From NCBI RefSeq assembly GCF_017591435.1, contig NC_059269.1, forward strand, positions 1,802,054 through 1,866,053: 64,000 nt of DNA, given 5' to 3'. Positions 24,849 to 36,240 of the stretch are shown piece after piece (the first letter of the stretch is position 1; the number at the start of each line of letters is the position of its first letter). The position numbers and the translations under genes were made by a program. This DNA comes from Portunus trituberculatus (lineage: Eukaryota > Arthropoda > Malacostraca > Decapoda > Portunidae). The notes beneath the pieces were generated by a model. The model ran no database searches. It was given only the letters and a program-made list of their open reading frames with translations, and was not told where the DNA came from.

Positions 24849-26493
24849 CCCTCGACCACTGACCCTGTTAGCTTTCTAAGAAGTAATTGTCCTCATTCAT
24901 TGGCAGTTCCTATGATTATCCCCCAAGATGTAATCACTGTAATTGATTCCCTAAAAAATAAAAAGAGTAATGTTCATGATATTCCTGTGTCTATTATCAA
25001 AATAAGTAAACACCAATTGCCATTACCCGTCTCTATACTCTTTAACAAATCTGCTACTAATGAACAATTCCCTCAATTATTTAAACATGCAACCGTTACT
25101 CCCATTCATAAGAAAGGTGCCAAATATATTATAAGTTATTACAGACCAATATCTTTGTTAAAAAAAAAATTCTAAAATCTTGAAAAGTCAATGAAAAAAA
25201 TTGTCATACATTTCCTTGGAAGTAAAAACATATTAAATACAACTCAATTTGGTTTTCGCCGCGGCTTAAATACATTTGATGCTTTGAACACCTTTTCGGA
25301 AGCAATCTATAACAGCTTAGACAAAAAACAATCTTTGCTCAGCATCTTTTTTGACCTCACTAAAGCATTTGACACTGTCAGACATGACATATTACTAAAA
25401 AAGATTCAATACTATGGAATTAGAGAAACTATTCATGATTGGTCCCGTGATTATTTATCCCATCGAACGCAATCAACCAAAGAGATCAATTGTACATCCG
25501 CATCTTTACCAATCCATGATGGCGTACCACAGGGAAGTGTCTCGGGTCCCATCCTTTTCTTTCTTTATATAAATGATACAAGTACTATCTTTACAAATGT
25601 TAAAACCATTCTTTTTGCTAATGACTCTACCTTATATATCACTGGTGAAAATCCAACTAATATGATACATATAGCTAACACAGATCCTCAAAAATTTCAC
25701 AAACGGTGTATAAGTAACAGACTAACAGTAAATCTAGACATAACATTTTACCTGCTATTCATTAATAAGCAAGCCACCTTCAGCACTGCCACCCTTACTT
25801 ACTCTGTCAGGACAATGTTATAAACAGAAGTGATAAGCAGACATTCTTAGGTATAACATGTGATGAAAATATGACCTTTAAAAATCATATAACGAATATA
25901 ACTCTTAAACTTTCTCGACTTGTGTCTATGTTGCATCAAATTAGAGAATTAATGCCTACTGATGTTCTGAAAATGTTATATAATGCCCATGTCTTACCTC
26001 ACCTACACTATTGTACACCGGTTTGGTGCAGTACTTATCCTACTCATTTACTACCTTTATTTAAATTGCAGAAAAAAATCATTAGAATCATAACTAAGAG
26101 TGACTACTTTGCCCACACACAACCCCTATTCAAAGAAACAAACTTGCTAAAACTTTTTGGTATAAATAAGTTACAAATTGGTACTTGTATGTATAAAAAG
26201 TCAAAAATAGCTACATCAGTCATTTTAAATCCACAACACACCTATTTCACCAGTACTCATGAAGATTTACGTGTACCTGCACATAACCTAACAGTCTTTC
26301 AACATTCTCTTGCTTACCTCACTCCTAAAATCTGGAACTCTATCCCTCTTAATTCAAAAATTTTACCTTTTTTAAAATTGCTTCTTAAAGGAAGAAGCAA
26401 CTTAAAAATATATAATTGCCAATTATTAATGTGTCCATGTTTCTAACACCATGATATGTCCTATTTTTCATAACTCATGATTATTTTCATCTT

Positions 26494-26548
<55 letters not shown>

Positions 26549-26760
26549 GCTATTATCAGTACAAAGTTATTTACCTGATTGCCTTAATATTGGAAGAGCC
26601 ATCTGAGTTAGTGATTATTAGTTTTTGCCACTCTATGCACATAAGCATATTATGTCTGTGCTATAATTCCTTTACTACTCAAAAAGATTTTAACTTGAAT
26701 GGCTATGATTGTATTTATTGAAGGGATAATAAAATGTTTAAATGTTTAAATGAGTATCTG
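24847..26760 (+). pseudogene. LINE-C reverse transcriptase and 3' end
   Basis: A 5'-truncated CR1/Jockey-like LINE. The RT begins at PPSTTDPVSFLRS. It has ISYYRPISLL, FFDLTKAFDTVRHDILL (motif A), DGVPQGSVSGPILFFLY (motif B) and FANDSTLYI, where the active-site FADD has become FAND. The C-terminal part contains LPHLHYCTPVWC and LRVPAHNLTVFQHSLAYL. Frame breaks lie near 25175 and 25823-25870. The 3' UTR holds an (ATT)n array at 26497-26548 and ends 'aataaaatgtttaaatgttt', an AATAAA-like signal running into an 8-bp tail repeat. It abuts the gypsy 3' end. Confidence 0.87.
26497..26548. repeat. (ATT)n microsatellite
   Basis: About 17 ATT units within the LINE-C 3' UTR. Confidence 0.95.
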
Positions 26761-26910
26761 GAGAGAATGTGGCGAGCGAGGCGTAGGGATCATTAATGAA
26801 TAGAATATTGCTATATTTTTTTTCTTTTTTTCTACTTGTGTTTTTTGTCCTCAACAGGAGCTGCCGCTCTAAAGGCCTGACTCCGGAGCGATCTCGAGCC
26901 ACCTGTAACA

Positions 26911-27690
26911 TTAAGATTAAGATCAGGATCAAGATCAAGTCCAAGGAATGAAAGCAAGGATGAGAGCAAGTAGGTATGACATGCTGAGAGAAGTGTGGAA
27001 GGTTGTGGCTGTGCCCAGTATAATGTATGGTACGGATGTGATTGCATGGAACGAAAGTGAAATTGACAAGTTAGAAGTGGGGCAGTGTAGAGTAGCTAGG
27101 CTAGTACTGAGTGCACCGAGGTACACAGCAGTAGAAGCCTTAAGAGGTGATATGGGATCAGCACTTTTATGGAAACACTTATAAAAGCGACACTTAGGTA
27201 CAAGGTTAGGCTTGAGAGAATGGATGATGCAAGAATAGCAAGGAAGGTGTATCTGTAGAGTGAAAGTGGAAGCAAATGGAGGAAGAGGTGCATGGGAATG
27301 ACAGAGAGGAGTGGATTATAAGTTGTATGGGAGATGGGAATGACTGGGAGGAATTAGAATGAGCGTGAATGGATCGTGACAAGAATGAATGGGATGCGAG
27401 GAAATGGAAGAGTGAGATAGACAGAGAGGTGAAGAGGGTGGGACTGAATATATGTAAAAATGAAATGGAACGAAAGAGTACTCTGGAATGATACTAAGAA
27501 AAGGAGGCCCCGATGTATGAAAAGTGGTACCATGGCAGCCTGGGTGGTGATCTTCGCTTTCGAGCTAGGGCACAGTGTATGGATGTGAGTGAAAGGAACT
27601 ACAGGTGGTCTGAGTCCCGCAGCAAAGTGTGCCAGATGTGTGACACAGGGCAGGACGAGACGGTGGAGCATGTCATGCCTGTCGGGTGAT
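26911..27690 (+). pseudogene. LINE-D 3' coding remnant with zinc-finger-like end
   Basis: Reads VVAVPSIMYGTDVIAWNESEIDKLEVGQ and APRYTAVEALRGDMG (~27000-27165), typical of the post-RT region of an invertebrate LINE. After a frame change near 27180 it continues LRYKVRLERMDDARIARKV and, at 27510-27680, FRARAQCMDV and CQMCDTGQDETVEHVM, a C-x2-C...H region typical of the end of that ORF2. The terminal cysteine is not seen in frame. Several stops break it. The RT core itself is missing. Confidence 0.78.
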
Positions 27691-27925
27691 GCAGTGTGTC
27701 TCCCAAAGGTGTAAGCACAGCTCTGGGAGACAAGAGCATAGTGAAGACTAGTGCCACTGTCTCTATGGCAACAAAGCTCTGCCTGATCACCAATGCTAGT
27801 ATGTACAAAGTCCTTAATGCCACTCTTAACATAGCCCAGAGTGTACTCAGTGCCAGGGTCCACTATGTCGTCTTGAAGGGCACATTGAACAAGGCGGTCT
27901 GATTTTTCATTTAGTGGGACACACA
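27691..27925. other. unassigned short open region
   Basis: Follows LINE-D directly. A 68-residue plus frame (27696-27902) has normal composition but no motif I recognise. It may be an unrelated element fragment. Confidence 0.35.
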
Positions 27926-29110
27926 CAAAATGATAAAATTGATGAAAACAAGCCAATATAGAGAAACGAAATAAAAGTAACAAAAACGTATTATTTTAGT
28001 AGTTTTCAGCATTATTTGCACCAAAACACAGAAACGCAGGCAAAATGCATGGTTACACAACATTTATTTAAGGAACTGAAATATGTAAAAAAAAAAATGG
28101 GCTATTTTGGTGTTTTATAGCATTTTATGCACCAAAAAAAAAGAATGCAGGCAAAACATCTATATACACCATATTCACTAAAGAGTCTTATTTATATGTT
28201 TTAAGGTGTTTTATGAAAAAAGAAAAACTATCTCGATTGAAAACTTTGTATATTGAAGTTATTTTACATTGTTACACGTTAAAACGAGAAAAAAAATATG
28301 AAAATATAGCAAAGAAGAAAACGAAATAAAAGTAACAAAGACGTTTTTTTTTATACCATGTTATCTTAGTTTTCTGTTTTTTATGCATCAAAACACAGAA
28401 ATGTAGAGAAAAAGCATATATACATACTATTTGTTTAAAGAACTGAAATATGTAAACAAAAATGGGATGTTTTGGTGTTTTACAGCATTTTAGGAACCAA
28501 AACTCAGAAAAGCAGGTTAAAAACAAGCATGTACACTATACTTGTTAAAATGTCTTATTTATGTGTTTTTAAGGGGTTTTCTGAAAAAAACTATCTCGAT
28601 TGAAAATTTTGTATATTAAAGTAATTTTATATTGTTATGCTTCAAACCGATAAAATGGATGAAAAGAAGCCAATATAGAGAAACGAAATAAAAGTAACAA
28701 AAACGTGTTATTTGAATAGTTTTTAGCTTTTCTTTGTACCAAAACACAGAAATGCAGGCAAAACGCATGTTTACTCACCACTTGTTTAAAAAAATTGAAA
28801 TATGTAAAAAATGGGTTATTTTAGTTTTTTTTCTAGAAATTTATGCACAAAACTAAAAGTATGGAGGCAACACAAGTATAAACTCGATAATTATTAAAAA
28901 GACTTATTTATGTGTTTTTAAGGTGTTTTATGCAAAAAAAAAAAAAAAACTATCTCGATTGAATATTGATTGATTGGCATTGATGTCATTTTACAATGTT
29001 AAACTTAAACCAAGAAAACATGATGAAAAATAAGGCAAAATAGAGAAATAGAATAAAAGTAACAAAAAATGTGTTATTTTAGTGGCTTTCTGCTTTTATG
29101 CACCAAAACA
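27926..29110 (+). repeat. old, diverged satellite array
   Basis: About three to four monomers of the satellite family, reverse complement of the young array. The 'acttatttatgtgtttttaa' block recurs at about 28189, 28553 and 28903 (spacing ~350-364). Core words such as 'tatctcgattgaaa' and 'gaaatgcaggcaaaa' are kept. LINE-E has inserted into the last monomer at 29111. Confidence 0.85.
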
Positions 29111-29394
29111 CTGATACTGATACTGATACATTTATTGGGCCTTTATGGGTACATTAAAATCAGTATGATACAGAATGTGAAGAATTCCCTCGGTCTGTTG
29201 AGCATAAGCTCTTTTACAGACCTATTTGAAATTTATGTTAGGCCGACGCGGTTAGTTGTATAGGCCTAATTACTATACATATATTTACAAACAAGTAAAT
29301 TAAAGATTTCTAACTAAATTCCACTTCTACAACCAAATATACATCTACATAACACATATGTAATAAATGCAGTAATAAATACAGTAGTGGATGA

Positions 29395-29682
29395 TAATGA
29401 CAAATAGAATAATAGTAATAGAAACAATAGATAATGATAAATGATAAATAATAGTAAAGAAAAATAAATATAATAACATAGCAATGATATTAAAATAATA
29501 ATAATATAATAATATAACAATTATAATAATAATAGTAAACGTACAATAATAAAACAATTTACATTAAAACATTATTAATAATGATACATTAATAAATAAA
29601 ATAATAATGAAAATTTTACAAATAATAACAATCACATTACAATAATAATAAAAATATAATACTATAATGATAATAGTACTAA

Positions 29683-29747
<65 letters not shown>

Positions 29748-30007
29748 ATTATAATAATAATAAAATAATAAATGATAATAGTAAATGTACTATAATAATA
29801 AAACAATTTACAATAAAACAATAATAAATAATACAGTAATAAATAATAAAATACTAATAATAATGAGAAATTATACAAAATTAACAATCACATATTACAA
29901 TAATAATAATAACAATATAAATACTATGATAATAATACTATAATAATGATAATAAAATAATAATAATAATAATGATAATAATAATAATTATAATAATGAT
30001 GATAATG

Positions 30008-30042
<35 letters not shown>

Positions 30043-30095
30043 AATAATAATTATAATAATAATGATAATTGTTATGATAATAATAATAATACAGA
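29395..30095. repeat. degenerate (AAT)n-rich 3' UTR of LINE-E
   Basis: AAT, GAT and ATAAT repeats with two similar ~150-bp blocks (for example 'aataaaacaatttacaataaaac' type at ~29545 and ~29795). It lies inside the LINE-E 3' UTR, so the array expanded after insertion or belongs to the family. Confidence 0.8.
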
Positions 30096-30114
30096 GCAAT
30101 AAATAAAAGTCCCT

Positions 30115-31527
30115 AATATTTACTAAGGAAGAATTGTTTTATCTTGTTCTTAAAAATTTGAGGTGATTTGATATTTCTAAGTTGTTCTGGTAGCTGGTTC
30201 CACTCTTTGACACCTCTGGTTGTGACATATTGCTGTGCGTGGGATGTTCGACACAGCAGGAGCTTTAAATCATATGGTCTGCGGGTATTAGGGTTGTTAG
30301 ACATGAAGTGGAATGTGTCGTCTGACTGTCGTGAATATAGTGACTTGTGAACAAAGATGTTAGTCTGGAGAGATATTATGTCGCTTAGTTTTAGTAATCT
30401 AAGGTCATTAAATAATGGGCCAGTATGGGCTGAACGATGACTAAATGACATGACTCGCAGTAGCTTCTTTTGTGCGACAAAAATATTGTCTATGATGGTA
30501 CTGCCTGCTCCCCAAATGGCACAACAATACAAAAATTTGTGTACGCTAATGATATATATATTTGTCTTAAACAATGAAGAGAAAGATTATTTCTTATCTT
30601 GTATATAATTCCAGTTAGTTTATTAGTTTTAACAATAAGCTCACTAATTTGTGATCTCCATTTTAGCTTTTGATCTATCATTATGCCCAGAAATCTACAT
30701 TCTGACACTTGGTTTAATAACTTGTTGTTAATATAAACATTAATATTGACTGTATTCGTCATGAGTGGGGAGGATAACATGCAATGAGTTTTAGAAATAT
30801 TTAAGGTAAGTTTATTGCTGTGAATCCAGTTTGCAACTTTCACTAGTTCAGCATTAAGAGTATTGGTGATGATGTTTAAATTCTCCCCTTGAATGTAAAT
30901 AGTGGTGTCGTCGGCAAAAAGAATGAAATTAAGTTTGTCAGAGATCCGTGTTATGTCATTTACGTACAATAAAAAGAGAATTGGGCCTAAAATTGATCCT
31001 TGAGGAACACCACAGCTAATGGGAACATATGATGATTTGCCGTTATTGTACACTGTGTATTGTTTTCTGGAAGATAGATAACTTTGAAACCAAGCATGTG
31101 GTAACCCCCGAATGCCGTACGTTTTTAACTTTACTAAGAGGATTTCATGGGATATTGTATCAAAGGCCTTTGAAAAGTCACAAAAAACTGATATTTGCTG
31201 TAATTTGTTGTCTATTGCATTGTGAATATTTTGACAAAGTTTGTGTAGGGCAAGTTCAGGAGAAGAATTAGGGCGAAATCCGAATTGTGATTCAGATAGG
31301 ATTGAGTACTTACTAAGGTAGTCCATCAACCTGTTACATACAATTTTTTCAAAGATCTTACTGATACTAGGGAGAATTGATATTGGCCTGTAGTTAGTGT
31401 GTACGTTTCTCTCACCTTTTTTGTGGACTGGTATAACTCTGGCTATTTGTAAATGTTTAGGAAAACACCCTTCAGCGAACGAACGATTAATTATGTATTC
31501 TAAAAATGGGAGATTTCGTCGCAACAT
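30115..31527 (-). pseudogene. LINE-E ORF2: reverse transcriptase
   Basis: From 31527 the minus frame reads NYRPISILPSISKIFEKI, FCDFSKAFDTISHE (residues 115-127, motif A), GVPQGSILGPILFLLY (173-188, motif B) and LFADDTTIYI (203-212, intact active site). SNKLTLNISKT follows and then the thumb. The frame changes near 30540, and the C-terminal end (CAIWGAGST, RGVKEWNQLPEQLRNIKS) continues in the frame ending at 30113. Two more breaks separate it from the endonuclease near 31530 and 31615. The catalytic residues are intact, so the copy looks fairly young despite its frameshifts. Confidence 0.9.
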
Positions 31528-31615
31528 TTTTTATGACCTTGATATTGATGTCATCAAAACCCGGAGCGGTTGATTTTAAACTTATTACAATATCTTTTAT
31601 TTCTTGTTGTGTTGT

Positions 31616-33146
31616 AGGGTATAAAAGAAAGAAGACTGAACAGGTCGTGGAAAAATGAAGAAAACGAGACTGTCGATTGCTGTACTTTATTAGCTAGAGT
31701 AGTTGCTATGTTGCCAAAGTATTCGTTAAATGATGTTGCTATTTCTGAGGGGGTGTGCAGTGTTTTATTATCGAAAGACATTATATCTGGTAACTTCTTG
31801 TCTTTGTGTCTTCCCATTAAGAGATTGATTGTTTCCCATGTCCTTTTAGGATTACCCGAGTCATCTTCGAGTCGACTTTTATAATAGTTTTCTTTGGCTG
31901 TTCTTATTAGCGAGGTGAGCATGTTTCTATATTGCTTAAATGATTTTTCATAAGTAAGTGGCCATTTTGCATAGAGTTTTTGTAGCTTGTTTCGATGCTT
32001 AATAGAATTTTTTATGCCTTGTGTTATATAAGGCTTGTCTAGATGTTTTATTTGGCAATTGTACTGTTTGAGTGGAAAATGCTGATCATAAAGATTATTG
32101 AAATGTTTCATATAACTAGCAAAACTTGCATTCACATCATTAAAAGTCATTATGTCTAACCATTTGTAAGCAGCTAAGCCTTGTTTGAAAAGATCAATGG
32201 ACGAGTCCTGAAATGATCGCTTACATATGGTGATTTTGGAAGAGTTACTGAAATTTATTTTAGTATCAACATTAAATATACTAAATACAGGAAAATGGTC
32301 GCTAATGGAATTATGGAAAATGCCACTTACTAGATGGTTGTGCAGATTGTTAGTCCATATATGGTCTATCAAAGTAGCAGAATTTCTGGTAACTCTAGTG
32401 GGCTTGGTAATTACAGGAAAGAAATGATAAGCATAAAACATATCAATTAGGTTATACATCTGATTATTCTTATTGAGGAGGTTTATATTAAAATCTCCCA
32501 TCATATAACATGGGAGCTTCTCATTTGCTAGATGTTCTGCAATATTTTCAAGAGATGATATGAATTCATTGAAGCTAGCGTTAGGTGACCGGTAAATTAT
32601 GCCGACAATATATGTAAATGGTTGTATAACTTTTATAAATAGTGACTCAATGTGGGGTGTCTGCAGGGTAAAATCATGTAATTCTAATCCTGTAAAGTTA
32701 TTGTGAAGATAAATTACAACTCCTCCTCCTTGGGTATTTTTACAACTGTGATAAGCAGTGTACTTACTTATATTATATAGTGGGCTAAGCGAATTTGTCA
32801 GACGTGTCTCACAGAGGCCGATAACATCAAAGTCAAATTCAAGTCGATCAATGAACTGGTTTAAAAAAGCATCTAAATGAGAGGGTATGCTACAGATGTT
32901 GTAAGACAGCAATTTCAAACAGTCACTGGATACTTCATATGGAAAAGTGTCATCACAAAAACAGTAATTACATTTAGGTACATTCAATACATGATCATTC
33001 AAAAGATTAGTATCAAAATTGAATTCATCAAACTGTAAGCTATTGATTACATTGAGTGGAAAGCTATGATATTCACTTTCAGTTAGTACATTCAGCAATT
33101 CATCATTACTCAAATTAGCAAAAGGAAAAAGTAATTGATCTATCAT
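31616..33146 (-). pseudogene. LINE-E ORF2: APE-type endonuclease and linker
   Basis: Residues 79-300 carry the APE endonuclease signatures: SYNICS (N83), CETRLT (E113), GDFNINLL (D218, N220), LIDHIWTN (D261, H262) and SDHFPV (D283, H284). It would nick target DNA to prime reverse transcription. After residue ~300 comes the basic linker with KPYITQGIKNSIKHRNKLQKLY and GNPKRTWETINLLMG. All catalytic positions are kept. The frame runs off after about residue 505, and the RT continues in another frame. ORF2 starts 42 bases after the ORF1 stop. Confidence 0.9.
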
Positions 33147-33187
33147 AATGGATTAGGATTACAAAATATTCTGATCTGCTGCAATAG

Positions 33188-34040
33188 TTATTTCTTAAAT
33201 GAACGCGATGATGTTCGCGTGGTCCGCTGCGCTGGGCCTGGGGTGCCTACACTACCGGTACGCGTAGGCACTCCAGCACCACCGGCACCACCAGCAGCAA
33301 CACCAGCTGTAGCAGAACTACCTCCACGTACGTCCTTACCGGTAGGAAGTCTCCATACGCCAGCTGCTGTCACGTCCGCAACGCTGCCATGGGCAGAACT
33401 CCCACTGGCGTCAGCATCTCCATGACGAGCAGGAACGAGGGCAGGAGCAGCGCCAGAGTCCCCACCACTCACAAGTGAGTGGGTAACAACAGCCGGTTCA
33501 CCTCCGGCGGCACCGCCTCGAACAGGTGTGTGAGGTGGTGAACCACGTCTTCCTGCTGCCTGCACTGGTAATCCATGCGCAGGCGCACTTAACCTTTCCT
33601 TAATGATGAGCTTTGTGTGCCTAAAATAAGCCACTTTTCCTTCACTTTTAGCTTGTTTTAAATGTGGCATTTGTGCTTTCTTAATAGCTTGGGAAGCAGG
33701 ACACAAATCTTCATTGATGTAGACTTTGGTTCCACGCAGTTTGGTGACGTTCCTCATCACGGCTTCTCGGTCTCGAAACCTGATGAAACGAGCGATAATT
33801 GGCCGGCTCCGATGGACATTAGGCTGGCCCACTCTATGCGCTCGTTCCAATTCGATGTTGGGTAGTTCCATCTTGGTCTCGAGCAGCTTTGTCACTTGAA
33901 TAGCAGTTTGTTCCCAGGTTTCGCCAGGTTGTTCATCAATGCCGGTGATTTGCAAATTGTTTCTGCGGTTGTAGTCCTCCTGGTAATTGCATCTGTCTTC
34001 AAGCTCTTTTATATGCTTTCCATTCGCTTCTAATTCATCG
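33188..34040 (-). pseudogene. LINE-E ORF1: L1-type RNA-binding protein
   Basis: The N-terminal part is a coiled coil (ELEANGKHIKELEDRC, ~34000). The L1-ORF1p-like RRM and C-terminal domain follow (LQITGIDEQPGETWEQTA, IELERAHRVG, RPIIARFIRFRDREAV, KVYINEDLCPAS, GKVAYFRHTKLIIKER). These domains make trimeric, RNA-binding chaperones in L1 elements. A Gly/Ala/Pro/Ser-rich low-complexity tail of ~130 residues ends in TSSRSFKK. The DNA here is much more GC-rich than the rest of the element. The 5' part of ORF1 is lost or frameshifted near 34075 and then replaced by (CA)n. Pairing an L1-type ORF1 with a CR1/Jockey-like ORF2 is notable. Confidence 0.85.
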
Positions 34041-34133
34041 CGTAGGTTTTGATGGTTTCCTTGTTGGTCTTGTCTTGAATTTCTTTAACCTGCATTTCTT
34101 GTTTAAGGTCGTCCACTTCTTTTGGGTGAACAC

Positions 34134-34157
34134 ACAAACAGACAGACAGACAGACAC

Positions 34158-34231
<74 letters not shown>
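34134..34231. repeat. (CA)n with CAGA start
   Basis: Four CAGA units followed by about 40 CA units, at the 5' edge of LINE-E. Confidence 0.96.
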
Positions 34232-34232
<1 letters not shown>

Positions 34233-34347
34233 TAGATATATTTATAGACCACAAAAATGCAGAAATTTCACTATAATTTTGAACAATTGGGTTATGGTCC
34301 ATATTAAAAACTAAGGAAAATGTGATCATGATAGTAATTAAATCAAA

Positions 34348-34350
<3 letters not shown>

Positions 34351-34417
<67 letters not shown>
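34351..34417. repeat. (CA)n microsatellite
   Basis: About 33 CA units immediately upstream of SINE-2. Confidence 0.96.
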
Positions 34418-34419
<2 letters not shown>

Positions 34420-34710
34420 CCCGGTAGCTCAGTGGTTAGAGCGCTGGCTTCACAAGCCAGATAACCGGGGTTCGATTCCCCGGCCGGGTGGAGATATTTG
34501 GGTGTGTCTCCTTTCACGTGTAGCCCCTGTTCACCTAGCAGTGAGTAGGTACGGGATGTAAATCGAGGAGTTGTGACCTTGTTGTCCCGGTGTGTGGTGT
34601 GTGCCTGGTCTCAGACCTATCCCAAGATCGGAAATAATGAGCTCTGAGCTCGCTCCGTAGGGTAACGTCTGGCTGTCTCGTCAGAGACTGCAGCAGATCA
34701 AACAGTGAAC
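34418..34710 (+). mobile_element. complete tRNA-Val-like SINE-2, head type b
   Basis: The tRNA-like head (34419-34492) folds as a cloverleaf: D arm GCTC-AGTGGTTA-GAGC, anticodon arm CTGGC-TTCACAA-GCCAG (anticodon CAC) and T arm CGGGG-TTCGATT-CCCCG. Acceptor strands GCCCGGT/GCCGGGT pair with two wobbles, but the canonical U8 is then missing. It continues without a break into a ~215-base body (gagatatttgggtgtgtctc, gttcacctagcagtgag, tcagacctatcccaagatc, ctctgagctcgctccgtag, agatcaaacagtgaa) and a (CA)n tail. This is the best-preserved SINE-2 in the window. Confidence 0.9.
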
Positions 34711-34737
34711 ACACACACACACACACACACACACACA
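34711..34737. repeat. (CA)n tail of SINE-2
   Basis: About 13 CA units right after the SINE body. Confidence 0.9.
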
Positions 34738-34839
34738 TCTATTACTGGAAAATCGAACCAATAACAGGTGAACAATAAAGAAGAGTGGCGAGCCAGTGAG
34801 CCAATGAGAAAAGGACATACACACATACATACATAAAAA

Positions 34840-35105
34840 AATAACATAAACAAAGGAATTATGACTTATGGTAAGAAAAAGTAACAATAAAAGTAAAACT
34901 CTGAATAAGAAAGTAAAAGTGGAAATAGCATAGAGGAATTATGTCTAAGGGTAAGAAAAAACAAAAATGAAAATAACGTAAACAAAGGAATTATAGCTAA
35001 CGGTAAGAAAAAGACAACGAAAGTAAAAATATTAATAAAAAAGTGAAAATGAAAATAGCATAGAAGAATTATGACTAAAGGTAAGAAAAAAACAATAAAG
35101 ATAGA
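34840..35105. repeat. ~131-bp dimeric minisatellite
   Basis: 'agaattat/aggaattat' recurs at 34854, 34934, 34986 and 35064, alternating 80, 52 and 78 bases. Two copies of a ~131-bp dimer (80 + 52) explain this. 'ggtaagaaaaa' follows each occurrence. Confidence 0.8.
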
Positions 35106-35112
35106 AACATTA

Positions 35113-35316
35113 TTAACTCCTTTAGTACTGGGACGAGTTTCGGGTGTGATTAGACGATTTTATTGACATTAGGAAGGATCAATGGATCTCATAACATTAA
35201 TGGCCAGAGTCTTCACTATTTTAATCCCCACGTAAGATCCTGAAGCTGTATAAAATCACCAAATAGTAAGCAGAATGAATATGGAAACGTGTCCTGTACT
35301 GAAGTGTTCAAAATTA
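35113..35316 (+). mobile_element. MITE-like element with imperfect terminal inverted repeats
   Basis: Starts 'ctcctttagtactgggacg' and ends 'gaaacgtgtcctgtactgaag', imperfect inverted repeats of about 22-25 bp around a ~160-bp unique centre (tgacattaggaaggatc ... gtataaaatcacc). No coding capacity. A truncated copy in the opposite orientation lies at 36124. Confidence 0.7.
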
Positions 35317-35396
35317 AAAGAAAAAAAACATGGATAATGATTGGGGCAACAAAACTAAAAACAAAGTAGATACATGAAAAAAAAAATAGGTAGCAA

Positions 35397-35810
35397 AATG
35401 AGAGTAGGATGGAGAGTGAAGGGTGATGGTTGGGGAGAACTGGGAGAGAATACGCATAATAAAAAGAGACCAAAAGGTAAAGAAGAAAAAGAAAGCCTCA
35501 GTAAATAATAGAAGAAGGAGAGTGAAGGTGGAGGTGATGGTGAGGGAAGGGATGAAGGTGGAGGTGAGGGAAACGGGGGTGATGGTGGGGAGGATGGGAG
35601 GAGTATGGGATGATGATGGGAGAGGATGGGAGGAGGGATGATGATAAGGGGGAAGGAGTGCAGGGATAATGAGGGGTGGGTGGGAGGGAGATGGGGAGGT
35701 GGAGGGAGGGAAGGTGGGATGGAGATAATGGTTCTGGGTAAGAATAGGAGGCCGTGTGGGGATGATGGTGGAGGGGAGGGAAGAGGAGGGAGGGACAACG
35801 TAAATTTGAT
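35397..35810 (+). repeat. purine-rich GGA/GATGG tract
   Basis: About 400 bases of mostly purines on the plus strand, with GGTGGAGGTGA, GGATGGGAGG and GGGAGGGA words. Both strands have long open frames of biased composition (Pro/Ser/His-rich on the minus strand). These are not genes. Confidence 0.8.
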
Positions 35811-35875
35811 GGAAAGGAAAATATAATTAGCAATTACACACGTTTTTTCAAGTGAGGAAATTATACCGAGTAATG

Positions 35876-35879
<4 letters not shown>

Positions 35880-35941
<62 letters not shown>
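35880..35941. repeat. (GA)n microsatellite
   Basis: About 31 GA units. Confidence 0.96.
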
Positions 35942-35944
<3 letters not shown>

Positions 35945-36123
35945 AGTTCTTATTTAGCTGGAGCCTACAGGAAAGAGTCATTGGCTTCGTGTTAGCTCTG
36001 CTGTGTTAATTGAAGTTCAAGCCACTCTCTAATATGTGAGTGGAACGTTAAGTAGACGATAATCACATGGGCTGAGTCACCAAATTAATTTGTTGAGTTA
36101 GTATGGTTAGGTAAAGTTAGATT

Positions 36124-36240
36124 AACCCCTTCAGTACCATGACGCGTTTCCATATTCATTCTGCTTACTGTCTGATGATCCTGTACATCTTTCCAAACTC
36201 ATGTGGGAATTAGAATAATGAGTCTAGCCAATATTCTAAG
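36124..36240 (-). mobile_element. MITE-like element, truncated, opposite orientation
   Basis: Begins 'ccccttcagtaccatgacg cgtttccatattcattctgctta', the reverse complement of the right end of the 35113 element. The match extends about 60 bases and then decays. Confidence 0.65.

Larger units (their letters stand above)
29111..34130 (-). mobile_element. LINE-E, near full length (~5 kb)
   Basis: Minus-strand order: ORF1 (34040-33188), ORF2 endonuclease (33146-~31620), RT (~31600-30115), AT-rich 3' UTR, and AATAAA followed by (GTATCA)n at 29111-29135. It is inserted in satellite DNA on its 3' side, and a (CA)n tract truncates or flanks its 5' side. This is the most complete non-LTR element in the window. 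Confidence 0.87.

Noticed and set aside
27354..27983. 209-residue minus-strand frame opposite LINE-D
   Set aside because: The plus strand shows recognisable LINE protein over the same stretch, and the minus frame shows no family motif.
34419..34492. Functional tRNA-Val(CAC) gene
   Set aside because: The cloverleaf is good, but the canonical U8 is missing and the sequence runs directly into a SINE body and (CA)n tail with no Pol III T-run. It is a SINE head.
35355..35981. Pro/Ser-rich 208-residue minus-strand frame
   Set aside because: It is composition-driven read-through of a purine-rich tract and a (GA)n array.
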